From Actinobacteria bacterium 13_2_20CM_68_14 (lineage in GTDB: Bacteria > Actinomycetota > Thermoleophilia > Gaiellales > Gaiellaceae), in assembly GCA_001914705.1 (NCBI GenBank), contig MNDB01000034.1:1-19176 (forward strand): DNA of 19,176 nt. The letters are read 5' to 3'. This document shows positions 1 through 5,909 of the stretch, in pieces; position 1 is the first letter of the stretch; every line of letters begins with the position of its first letter. The translations under genes were made by a program, and so were the position numbers. Below the pieces are notes generated by a model. The model saw only the letters and a list, made by a program, of their open reading frames with translations, made no database searches and had not been told where the DNA came from.

Positions 1-762
1 CCGGACGCCGATCTCAAGGTCTTCCTTGAGGCGCTCGATGTCGCGCGTGTGCATCGCGCGGCCGATGAAGGCACGCTCCTTGGGGCGCCAGAGCGCGTGC
101 TCGACGAAGGTCGGCAGCAGCCGGTTCGCGGCGTCGACCAGCTTCTGTTTCGTCTGCTTGGAGGCGTTCTGGAGAAGCACCTTCTCGTACGCCATCCCCG
201 CGCCGTGGTGGATGCCGTCATCCGTCGTCAGCCGGTTACAGAGATCCTCGAGCACGGTGCCGCGCGACGAGCGGGCGATCAGCCGGAACCGGGAGATGAT
301 CAGACGCTCGTAGAAGACCTGCATCTGAAAGACCTTTTCCTCTAGCGTGTCGGCCTCGAGCGTCATGTGCGCGAGCGTGTCGAGGTGCGGATCGCGCTCG
401 GCCGTTCCGCCGATCTCGCCGGAGAGCCGCAGCCACGCCTCGGTGTGGCGCGACTCGTCCTGCACCATCGTCGAGTAGTAGAGCTTCGCCTCGTGATCGG
501 GCGCGATGTTGAGGAGCTGGGAGGCCATCTCGCAGGCGAGCTCGTCCGCCTGGAGCTGCTGCGTGATCACGGAACGCCACAGGTCGCGCCGGCGAGCGAT
601 CTTCTGCGGCGTGCCCTTCGTCTCCGGGATCGGCGGGATCTCGCCCCAGGGCAGGTCGCGAACCTGCCACTCGGCGCGCTTGGCCAGCTCGTAGAAGCGG
701 AGGACGCCCGCGTATGGGGTTGGATCCTCGTGCTGCTGCTCGACTACCTCCTCCGTCGCCAT
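1..762 (-). CDS. R2-like ferritin-fold diiron protein (3' end off the left edge)
   Basis: The reverse strand is open from an ATG at 762 to the window edge, giving 254 residues without a stop; the C-terminus is missing. The helical sequence carries ferritin-like diiron ligands in the usual order: E74 in QADELA, E103xxH106 in DESRH, E152 in FYERL, and D182xxH185 in DDGIHH. This pattern fits the superfamily holding ribonucleotide reductase R2, R2-like ligand-binding oxidases and related diiron oxygenases. No R1 subunit gene lies nearby in the visible part, so reductase function is not supported and the substrate is unknown. The ATG has no Shine-Dalgarno sequence; a TAATCT hexamer ends 6 bases upstream, suggesting a leaderless mRNA. 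The gene diverges from the HMG-CoA reductase gene. I am confident in the fold, not in the subfamily. Confidence 0.8.
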   Translation of the reverse strand, partial: MATEEVVEQQHEDPTPYAGVLRFYELAKRAEWQVRDLPWGEIPPIPETKGTPQKIARRRDLWRSVITQQLQADELACEMASQLLNIAPDHEAKLYYSTMVQDESRHTEAWLRLSGEIGGTAERDPHLDTLAHMTLEADTLEEKVFQMQVFYERLIISRFRLIARSSRGTVLEDLCNRLTTDDGIHHGAGMAYEKVLLQNASKQTKQKLVDAANRLLPTFVEHALWRPKERAFIGRAMHTRDIERLKEDLEIGVR

Positions 763-768
763 CGCGGC

Positions 769-774
769 AGATTA
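769..774 (-). promoter_or_regulatory. Candidate -10 box for the diiron protein gene
   Basis: On the reverse strand TAATCT (overlapping GATAAT) ends 6 bases before the ATG at 762. The spacing would start the transcript at or next to the start codon. I see no convincing -35 element. The same hexamer stands before udgX. Confidence 0.35.
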
Positions 775-845
775 TCTGGCTGCCGAGGTCGCGAGCGCGG
801 TACGGGGATACACAGGAGATTCGGCTTTTCCGGGCGGGATTAGAC

Positions 846-872
846 GAACGCCCGAGGCAAGCTCGGGCGTTC
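846..872. repeat. Perfect 11-bp inverted repeat in a divergent promoter region
   Basis: GAACGCCCGAG and its exact reverse complement CTCGGGCGTTC are separated by 5 bases (GCAAG). As RNA it would be a terminator-grade hairpin, but there is no T tract and the flanking genes point away from each other, so a terminator has no obvious client. It ends 31 bases before the candidate -10 box of the HMG-CoA reductase gene. An operator shared by the two divergent genes, or a dispersed genomic repeat, are the likelier readings. Confidence 0.6.
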
Positions 873-903
873 TCCCGGTCGGCGTCGCAAGCGAGCGCCT
901 CAA

Positions 904-909
904 TAAGCT
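904..909 (+). promoter_or_regulatory. Candidate -10 box for the HMG-CoA reductase gene
   Basis: TAAGCT ends 6 bases before the GTG start at 916, in the position expected for a leaderless transcript. There is no Shine-Dalgarno sequence. No good -35 is visible. Confidence 0.3.
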
Positions 910-915
910 GCGCGC

Positions 916-2142
916 GTGGAGCTACGCCGCTGGCCGCGAAAGAACGATCCCGAGTCGATCAAGACACGGCAGGACGAGTTGCGCGCGCTGACCCAGGACG
1001 GTGAGGTCTTCTCGCACGACCTGACCCCGTTTGCCAATGCGCAGGAGGCGCTCACCGGGGTCGCCGTGATCCCGGTCTCCGTGATCGGGCCGCTCGAGCT
1101 CGAGCTCGGCGAGTACGAGCTCGAGGAGCCGTTCGGGCGCCTCGTCGAGACCGGCCGCGACTCCGACCGGGTCTACGTGCCGCTCGCCCACACAGAGGGC
1201 AGCCTCTCGGCCTCGCTCTACCGCGGCGCGCGCGCCGTCTCGGAGTCCGGCGGCTTCAAGACCTTCGTGCTCGGAGACCGGATCACCCGTGCCTCGTGCT
1301 TCGTCTGCGGCTCGGCCGAGGAGGCGGTGGCGCTCTCGCGCTTCCTCGACGCCCACGTTGCCGAGATGCGGCGCTGGCTTGCAGAACGGGTGGAGGCGGA
1401 GCCGGCGCTCTCGAAGCACGCGAAGCTGCGGGAGGTCGAGACGCACGTTGTCGGGCCGATGTGCCACGTCATGTGGGCGTTCACGACCGGCGATGCCTGC
1501 GGCCCGAACATGATGACCCGGAACGCGTACGCGCTGAACATGGGCTACGTGATGGAGCAGGCGCCGGTGAAGCCCGAGCGCGCGATCCTCGAGTCGAACA
1601 TGGGCGGCGACAAGAAGCCGTCACACCGTTACTTCGAGCGCGGTGGCCACGGCAAGACCCTGATCGCCGAGTGCACGCTGAACGAGGAGGCGGTGCGCCG
1701 CGTCTTGCGGACGTCGATCGACGATCTGCTCGAGCTCTCGTGGGCGGGCACGCACGGCGCGGTTGCCTCCGGGATGCAATCGGTCGCCTTTACGCCCGCC
1801 TCAGCGATCGCGGCGATCTTCGCCGCCACCGGCCAGGACCTCGGCATGGTCGGGACGAGCTCGATGGCGCACGGCACGGGCAAGCGGGTCGAGGGCGGCC
1901 TCAACTGCACGATCCGGCTGGCCGGGCTCGAGGTCGGCACCGTTGGCGGGGGGACAACCCTCCCCTACGCCCGTTCGTGGCTGACACTGATGGGCTGCGC
2001 GGGCGCCGGCAAGGTCTATCGCTTCGCCCAGATCGTCGCAGCGGCGACGCTCGCCCTGGAGATCTCGGCCTCGGCGGCGATGGCGACCGCGGGCTCGCAC
2101 GAGTTCTTCAAGGCCCACAACGAGCGCGGCGGCCTGCGCTGA
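916..2142 (+). CDS. Hydroxymethylglutaryl-CoA reductase, class I-type
   Basis: The 408-residue protein matches the catalytic domain of HMG-CoA reductase, which reduces HMG-CoA to mevalonate with NAD(P)H in the cytoplasm. Motifs appear in order: the HTEGSL segment with catalytic E94, TTGDACGPNMM for the dinucleotide, GGDKKPS with catalytic K233, GQDLG with D308, GTVGGGTTLP, and the C-terminal catalytic H395 in GSHEFFKAH. The spacing between these residues resembles that of the human enzyme (E559, K691, D767, H866), which points to class I. There is no membrane anchor, and the length is like that of archaeal class I enzymes. Some motifs deviate, for example TGDACGPNMM instead of TGDAMGMNM. The start is GTG with no Shine-Dalgarno sequence. 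No other mevalonate-pathway gene is in the window, so the route it serves is open. No other family shares this motif set. Confidence 0.92.
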   Translation: MELRRWPRKNDPESIKTRQDELRALTQDGEVFSHDLTPFANAQEALTGVAVIPVSVIGPLELELGEYELEEPFGRLVETGRDSDRVYVPLAHTEGSLSASLYRGARAVSESGGFKTFVLGDRITRASCFVCGSAEEAVALSRFLDAHVAEMRRWLAERVEAEPALSKHAKLREVETHVVGPMCHVMWAFTTGDACGPNMMTRNAYALNMGYVMEQAPVKPERAILESNMGGDKKPSHRYFERGGHGKTLIAECTLNEEAVRRVLRTSIDDLLELSWAGTHGAVASGMQSVAFTPASAIAAIFAATGQDLGMVGTSSMAHGTGKRVEGGLNCTIRLAGLEVGTVGGGTTLPYARSWLTLMGCAGAGKVYRFAQIVAAATLALEISASAAMATAGSHEFFKAHNERGGLR

Positions 2143-2193
2143 TTCGGCACGAGCTTGTTGCCAATTCGCGCAACAGTCCGGCACCCGCAGCGA

Positions 2194-2246
2194 TATCGTT
2201 CCGGTAGGGGCGCTTTTGCACCCCCCAAGGGGGTTGGGGGGCAACG
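2194..2246 (+). promoter_or_regulatory. Short leader with two mutually exclusive hairpins before the thioesterase gene
   Basis: A TATCGT hexamer (2194-2199) could be the -10 box, putting the mRNA start near 2206. The leader then holds hairpin A, GGGG.GC (2207-2213) with GC.CCCC (2218-2224) around a TTTT loop and one mismatch, and hairpin B, CCCCCCAA (2221-2228) with TTGGGGGG (2234-2241) around a GGGGG loop. Both use the C run at 2221-2224, so they compete. Hairpin B buries the G run that would serve as ribosome-binding site 5 bases before the GTG at 2247. The structures are read from sequence; a regulatory role is inference. Confidence 0.4.
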
Positions 2247-2753
2247 GTGAGCGAGGGCGCGCAGCCACAGGTGCCGCCGCACCACGATCCGGCCTGTTGG
2301 GGCTGCGGAGACAACCCGTTCGGAATCCACTTGCGCCAGCCCGAAAGCGAAGGGCTGACCGAGTACGAGTCCTATCTCGAGTTCGACGAGCGGCACCAGG
2401 CCGCGCCGGGACTCGTGCACGGTGGGCTCGTCGCCGCCGCGCTCGACGAGGCCTGCGGGCTCCTGGCCTCCTGGTACCGCTTCCCGACCGTGACGGGCAG
2501 GCTCTTCGTCCACTTCCGCCGTCCGGTGCCGATCAACACCGAACTGCTGGTCCAGTCCCGGGTCGAGGACGAGCGCGGCCGTAGGATTCACATCGCCGGC
2601 GAGATCGTCGACGGGGACGACATCCTCGCGCAGGCTCGTGGCGCCTTCGTCCACGTGCCGCTGGAGCACTTTCTCGGCACGCCGGAAGGTCAGGCGGCCG
2701 CCGAACAATGGCGGCGCCGGCTCGCCGCCGGCGAAGGCGGCGAAGAGCCCTGA
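2247..2753 (+). CDS. Hotdog-fold thioesterase, PaaI/THEM4-like
   Basis: The 168-residue protein begins with the CWGCG..NPFGI element (C17, C20) common at the N-terminus of PaaI-like thioesterases. It continues with the hotdog core GLVHGGLVAAALDE (H58, D67) and the strand FRRPVPINTEL. Such enzymes hydrolyse acyl-CoA or aryl-CoA thioesters in the cytoplasm. The acyl substrate cannot be read from the sequence. The gene follows the HMG-CoA reductase gene by 104 bases on the same strand; a CoA-related link is possible but unproven. The GTG start is preceded by a run of six G at 5 bases' distance, which can pair within the leader hairpin described separately. The C-terminal 25 residues are a charged tail outside the fold. 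Confidence 0.85.
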   Translation: MSEGAQPQVPPHHDPACWGCGDNPFGIHLRQPESEGLTEYESYLEFDERHQAAPGLVHGGLVAAALDEACGLLASWYRFPTVTGRLFVHFRRPVPINTELLVQSRVEDERGRRIHIAGEIVDGDDILAQARGAFVHVPLEHFLGTPEGQAAAEQWRRRLAAGEGGEEP

Positions 2754-2775
2754 GCGGAACACAAGCCCGAAGCGC

Positions 2776-2781
2776 TAGGTT
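2776..2781 (+). promoter_or_regulatory. Candidate -10 box for the dioxygenase gene
   Basis: TAGGTT ends 9 bases before the ATG at 2791 and there is no Shine-Dalgarno sequence, so the transcript may be leaderless. No -35 element is recognisable because the upstream gene ends at 2753. Confidence 0.3.
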
Positions 2782-2790
2782 GAAACAGGC

Positions 2791-3708
2791 ATGAAGCTCG
2801 AAGGCGTCCACCACGTGACTGCGATCACGGCCGACGCGCCGCGAAACGTCGAGTTCTACGCCGGCCTGCTCGGCCTCCGCCTCGTCAAGAAGACCGTCAA
2901 CCAGGATGACCCGACCGTGTACCACCTCTTCTACGCGGACGAGCGTGGCGACCCGGGGTCCGACATCACCTTCTTCGAGTACCCGGGCGCGCGCCAGGGC
3001 CGCGCCGGCGCCGGGATGGTTCACACCGTGCGCTGGCGGGTCGGCTCGGAGGACGCGCTCGATTTCTGGCAGAAGCGGCTCGACAACCACGTGCTCTCCC
3101 GGGAGGACGGGCGGCTGACGTTCGTCGATCCCGAAGGACTTCGGCATGAGCTCGCGGTCGTCGTGACCAAGGACGAGCCGCTGATCGCCGAGCACCCGGA
3201 GGTGCCCGCCGAGCTGGCGCTGCAGGGGTTCGACGGCGTGCGGGCGTTCTCGGCCGATCCCGAGCGCAGCCGCGAGTTCCTCGAGCAGACGCTCGAGTTC
3301 GACCCGCGCGGCGAAGGCTGGGAGGCGCGAGGCGAGCGGCGGGGCGGTCTCTACGAATACGACGCCGCGCCCGAGGGCCCCGGCATCGGCGGCGCGGGCA
3401 CCGTGCACCACGTCGCCTGGGCCTCGCCGCCGGAGGAGCACGAGCCCTGGCGCGAGCGCGTCGCGGCCGCGGGGGCGCACGTGACGCCGATCATCGACCG
3501 CTTCTACTTCAAGTCGATCTACTTCCGCGAGCCGAGCGGCGTCCTCTTCGAGATCGCGACGATCGGCCCCGGCTTCGCGACCGACGAGCCGATCGAGCAC
3601 CTCGGCGAGCGGCTCTCGCTGCCGCCCGACTTCGAGCACCTGCGCTCGCAGGTCGAGCCGGTCCTGACGCCGCTACCGAAGCCGCGCGAGACCGCCGCGA
3701 CGCGGTGA
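2791..3708 (+). CDS. mhqO: Ring-cleaving dioxygenase, VOC superfamily (MhqO/PcpA-like)
   Basis: The 305-residue protein is a two-domain vicinal-oxygen-chelate enzyme. The N-terminal half opens with GVHHVTAIT (H7/H8) and contains GMVHTVRWRV; the second half contains GTVHHVAWAS (H206/H207) and ends its metal site with SGVLFEIAT (E254). The His-His-Glu set is that of iron(II) extradiol-type dioxygenases. The phrase DDPTVYHLFYADERGDPGSD is typical of the MhqO/MhqA group, which acts on hydroquinone- or quinone-derived rings. The exact substrate is not determinable. Its stop overlaps the start of the following hydrolase gene by 4 bases (GTGA), so the two are translationally coupled, like the dioxygenase-hydrolase neighbours in Bacillus mhq operons. 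I am sure of the family and moderately sure of the quinone role. Confidence 0.88.
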   Translation: MKLEGVHHVTAITADAPRNVEFYAGLLGLRLVKKTVNQDDPTVYHLFYADERGDPGSDITFFEYPGARQGRAGAGMVHTVRWRVGSEDALDFWQKRLDNHVLSREDGRLTFVDPEGLRHELAVVVTKDEPLIAEHPEVPAELALQGFDGVRAFSADPERSREFLEQTLEFDPRGEGWEARGERRGGLYEYDAAPEGPGIGGAGTVHHVAWASPPEEHEPWRERVAAAGAHVTPIIDRFYFKSIYFREPSGVLFEIATIGPGFATDEPIEHLGERLSLPPDFEHLRSQVEPVLTPLPKPRETAATR

Positions 3709-4367
3709 GCGGGCTCGACTCGCTCGCGTACCGGCTGCGACCGGCAGCGGGCGAGACGGAGGGTGCGCTCGTGCTCTTCCACGGCCGCGGGGCGGACGAG
3801 AACGACCTCTTCCCCCTGCTCGACTTCCTCGATCCGGAGCGCCGCCTGGTCGCCGCCACGCCGCGCGGGCCGTTGTCGCTGCCGCCCGGCGGCGCGCACT
3901 GGTACGTCGTCCGCGAGATCGGCTTTCCCGACAAGGAGACCTTCGATGCGAGCTACGAGCTCGCGGGCGGCTGGCTGGACGCCTTCGCCGAGCAGACGGG
4001 CGTGCCGCCGGAGCAGACGTTGCTCGGCGGCTTCTCGCAGGGCGCCGTGATGACCTACGCGCTCGGGCTCGGCCGCGGCAGGCCGCGCCCCGCCGGACTG
4101 ATCGCGCTCAGCGGCTTCATCCCGACGGTGGAAGGCTTCGAGCTCGACCTGTCGCCGCCCCTACCGCCGGTCGCGATCGGCCACGGGACCTACGACCCCG
4201 TGATCTCCGTCGAGTGGAGCCGGCGCGCGAAGGAGCAGCTCGAGCAGGCAGGCGCTGACGTCCTCTACCGCGAGTACCCGCTCCCCCACGCGATCGATCC
4301 AGGCTACCTCTCCGAGCTCTCCACCTGGCTCGTTCCCTCGAGGATGCGGGCGAGCACGGCCGAATAG
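3705..4367 (+). CDS. mhqD: Alpha/beta hydrolase, phospholipase/carboxylesterase family (MhqD-like)
   Basis: The 220-residue hydrolase has FHGRGADENDL near the N-terminus (oxyanion region), the nucleophile elbow GGFSQGAV with S111, the acid D164 in GHGTYDPVI, and H195 in YPLPHAID, a complete catalytic triad. Length and motifs fit the small carboxylesterase family that includes MhqD. It starts at a GTG sharing GTGA with the stop of the dioxygenase gene, so it probably works on the product or esters linked to that reaction. The family fold should end near STWL; the last 10 residues are an extra tail that overlaps the end of the convergent dehydrogenase gene by 64 bases. The substrate is unknown. 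Confidence 0.88.
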   Translation: MSGLDSLAYRLRPAAGETEGALVLFHGRGADENDLFPLLDFLDPERRLVAATPRGPLSLPPGGAHWYVVREIGFPDKETFDASYELAGGWLDAFAEQTGVPPEQTLLGGFSQGAVMTYALGLGRGRPRPAGLIALSGFIPTVEGFELDLSPPLPPVAIGHGTYDPVISVEWSRRAKEQLEQAGADVLYREYPLPHAIDPGYLSELSTWLVPSRMRASTAE

Positions 4368-5185
4368 TCCTTGTCGCCCAGGCCGGCATTCTCGGCCTCG
4401 GCAAGCCACTCGTCCGCCGCCTTCGTCAGGCGCAGCTCGAGCCCTGTCTTCGCGGCCGCCTCGAGGATCAGATCCGCGTCCTTGCGCGCGAGGTAGAGAG
4501 CGAACCGCGGCGGGTACTCGCCGCTCTCGACGGCCGAACGCCGTCGTTCCGCCTGGCCCGCGAGCGCGGTCTTGCCAAGAACCTCGAAGGCGGCATCCCG
4601 TGACAATCCGAGCCGTTCCGCCAGGGCGAGCGCCTCGCCAAGGATGCCGATCACACCGACCAGCGCCGTGTTGGCGACGAGCTTTGCAGCCGTGCCTGCT
4701 CCGACCGGCCCGAGGTGGAAAACGGTGCCGAGCGTCGACAGGACCGGCAGCCAGTGCTCGACCGGCTCCGGAGCGCCGCCGAGGAACACGCTGAGCGTCC
4801 CGGACTCGACCTCCGCCACGCTGCCGAGGACCGGGGAGTCGAGGAGCGCCTCGGCCGGAAGCAGCGCCGCGAGCCGCGAGGTCGAATCGGGACCGACTGT
4901 CGACATCTGGATCAGCGTCGTACCCTTCCCCAGCCCTCCGACGACGCCGTCCGTCCCTTCGGTCACGTCGACCAGCGCCCGCGGGTCGGCGACCATCGTG
5001 ATCACGGCTTCCGCCCGCCGCGCCGCGTCGGCCGGGGTCGCCGCGGCCAGAGCGCCGGCCGCGACGAGCGACTCGGCCTTCGCGGGATCGCGGTTCCAGA
5101 CGACAAGCTCATGGCCGGCGGCGCCTAGCCGGCGCGCGATCCGGCTTCCCATCGCGCCGAGCCCGACGACCCCGACTGTCGCCAT
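4304..5185 (-). CDS. NAD(P)-dependent beta-hydroxyacid dehydrogenase (3-hydroxyisobutyrate/6PGDH-like)
   Basis: The 293-residue protein starts with the Rossmann signature VGLGAMGSRIA and WNRDPAKAE; the R after N suggests NADP preference. It has the substrate loop DSPVLGS (commonly DAPVSGG) and the catalytic segment GPVGAGTAAKLVAN with K168 and N172. The all-alpha C-terminal domain ends at DKDYSAVLARI. The family oxidises or reduces short beta-hydroxyacids and includes glyoxylate/succinic-semialdehyde reductases and imine reductases; the substrate here is not readable. The ATG lies 3 bases after the stop of the upstream heme-oxygenase-like gene, so the two form an operon. Its last 64 bases overlap the convergent hydrolase gene. 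Confidence 0.88.
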   Translation of the reverse strand: MATVGVVGLGAMGSRIARRLGAAGHELVVWNRDPAKAESLVAAGALAAATPADAARRAEAVITMVADPRALVDVTEGTDGVVGGLGKGTTLIQMSTVGPDSTSRLAALLPAEALLDSPVLGSVAEVESGTLSVFLGGAPEPVEHWLPVLSTLGTVFHLGPVGAGTAAKLVANTALVGVIGILGEALALAERLGLSRDAAFEVLGKTALAGQAERRRSAVESGEYPPRFALYLARKDADLILEAAAKTGLELRLTKAADEWLAEAENAGLGDKDYSAVLARILEGTSQVESSER

Positions 5186-5188
5186 GGG

Positions 5189-5776
5189 TTACGCGGCTCG
5201 CTCGACCCCGTCGAGCAGACGCCAGTTCGCCTCGAGCGCGCGCTCCGCGACGGCGGCAAGTTCCGCCCGGCGGGCCGCCGGCGCCTCGGCCAGGGCCTCG
5301 CGGGCGGCCCGCGCATGCTCGAGGTCGCGCTCGGCGTGCAGCCGGAAGTACTCGGCCGCCGAATCATCGCCGTCGAAGCCGTAGTGGTCGACGAGCCCCG
5401 CGAGTTTCGTTTGCGAGATCGCCGGCTGCGCCGACTCGACCGCGTAGAGGACGGCGAGCGCCTGGAAACGCTCGTCCGGCGACCAGGCCACGGCGCACTC
5501 GGCGGACTCCGGGTTCGGTTCCCGATCGAGCGGCGCCTCGACGGCGGCCGCGAACTCGTCCCACAGCGCGACATGCTCGGCCTCCTCGCGCGCGTGCTCG
5601 GCATCGCCGGCGGCCGCAGCTGCGTGCGCCACGGCGACAACCGCATGGCGGTACTCGCCCGCATAGAACGCGAGCTCCTCACGGCTCAGCTCGCCGCGCT
5701 CCCAGCGTTCGTAGAAGGGGTGCTTCAGGACGTCCCATCGTTTCCGGGCTTCATCGATCCTCGCGCAAAGCTCCAT
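5189..5776 (-). CDS. Heme-oxygenase-like diiron oxygenase family protein (CADD/PqqC/TenA fold)
   Basis: The 195-residue all-helical protein opens with LKHPFYERWERGELSREEL, the TenA/PqqC-type start, and contains YAVESAQPAISQTK and EYFRLHAERDLEH. The latter two carry E114, K124, H147, D151 and H154. These match in spacing E142, K152, H174, D178 and H181 of Chlamydia CADD, the oxygenase that makes p-aminobenzoate from its own side chains. Y22 in HPFYERW is the likely counterpart of the sacrificial Tyr27. H68 may be the remaining His ligand; the first Glu ligand is not placed exactly, since H61 or E60 stands where Glu81 is expected. The start at 5776 has GAAGGAG 4 bases upstream. A longer open frame upstream would overlap the divergent gene and is rejected. 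It forms an operon with the following dehydrogenase gene. Confidence 0.82.
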   Translation of the reverse strand: MELCARIDEARKRWDVLKHPFYERWERGELSREELAFYAGEYRHAVVAVAHAAAAAGDAEHAREEAEHVALWDEFAAAVEAPLDREPNPESAECAVAWSPDERFQALAVLYAVESAQPAISQTKLAGLVDHYGFDGDDSAAEYFRLHAERDLEHARAAREALAEAPAARRAELAAVAERALEANWRLLDGVERAA

Positions 5777-5837
5777 CTCGCTCCTTCGCTCGAACAGTGA
5801 CCCCGCGCGGCTGATCCTAGTGGTCTGATCGGTGACG

Positions 5838-5859
5838 TTGCCGGCCACCTTGCCGGTCA
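5838..5859. repeat. Two 10-bp direct repeats in a divergent promoter region
   Basis: TTGCCGGCCA (5838-5847) and TTGCCGGTCA (5850-5859) differ at one base and start 12 bases apart. They lie between the divergent heme-oxygenase-like gene and exported-protein gene, a plausible place for a regulator site. Twelve bases is near one helical turn. No regulator can be assigned. Confidence 0.35.
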
Positions 5860-5874
5860 GGCCAATGGAGCGGC

Positions 5875-5903
5875 TCGACTCGACTCGTGCGTGGAGGTAG
5901 TCT
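5875..5903 (+). promoter_or_regulatory. Candidate promoter for the exported-protein gene
   Basis: TCGACT (5875-5880), 17 bases, then TAGTCT (5898-5903). The -10 box ends 6 bases before the ATG at 5910, so the mRNA would be leaderless. A GGAGG sits 12 bases before the ATG, rather far for a ribosome-binding site and overlapping the -10 region. Confidence 0.4.
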
Positions 5904-5909
5904 CGCGGA

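Noticed and set aside
236..670. A 144-codon minus-strand frame at the left edge.
   Set aside because: It is a shifted reading of the diiron-protein gene, which occupies another frame through to the edge and keeps all its ligands.
2156..2175. A 6-bp inverted repeat TGTTGC/GCAACA after the HMG-CoA reductase gene.
   Set aside because: The stem is short and AT-containing with an 8-base loop and no T tract; it is too weak for a terminator in this GC-rich setting.
1296..2207. A 303-codon plus-strand frame inside the HMG-CoA reductase gene.
   Set aside because: It is a shifted reading of the reductase with no recognisable domain and a skewed Arg-rich composition.
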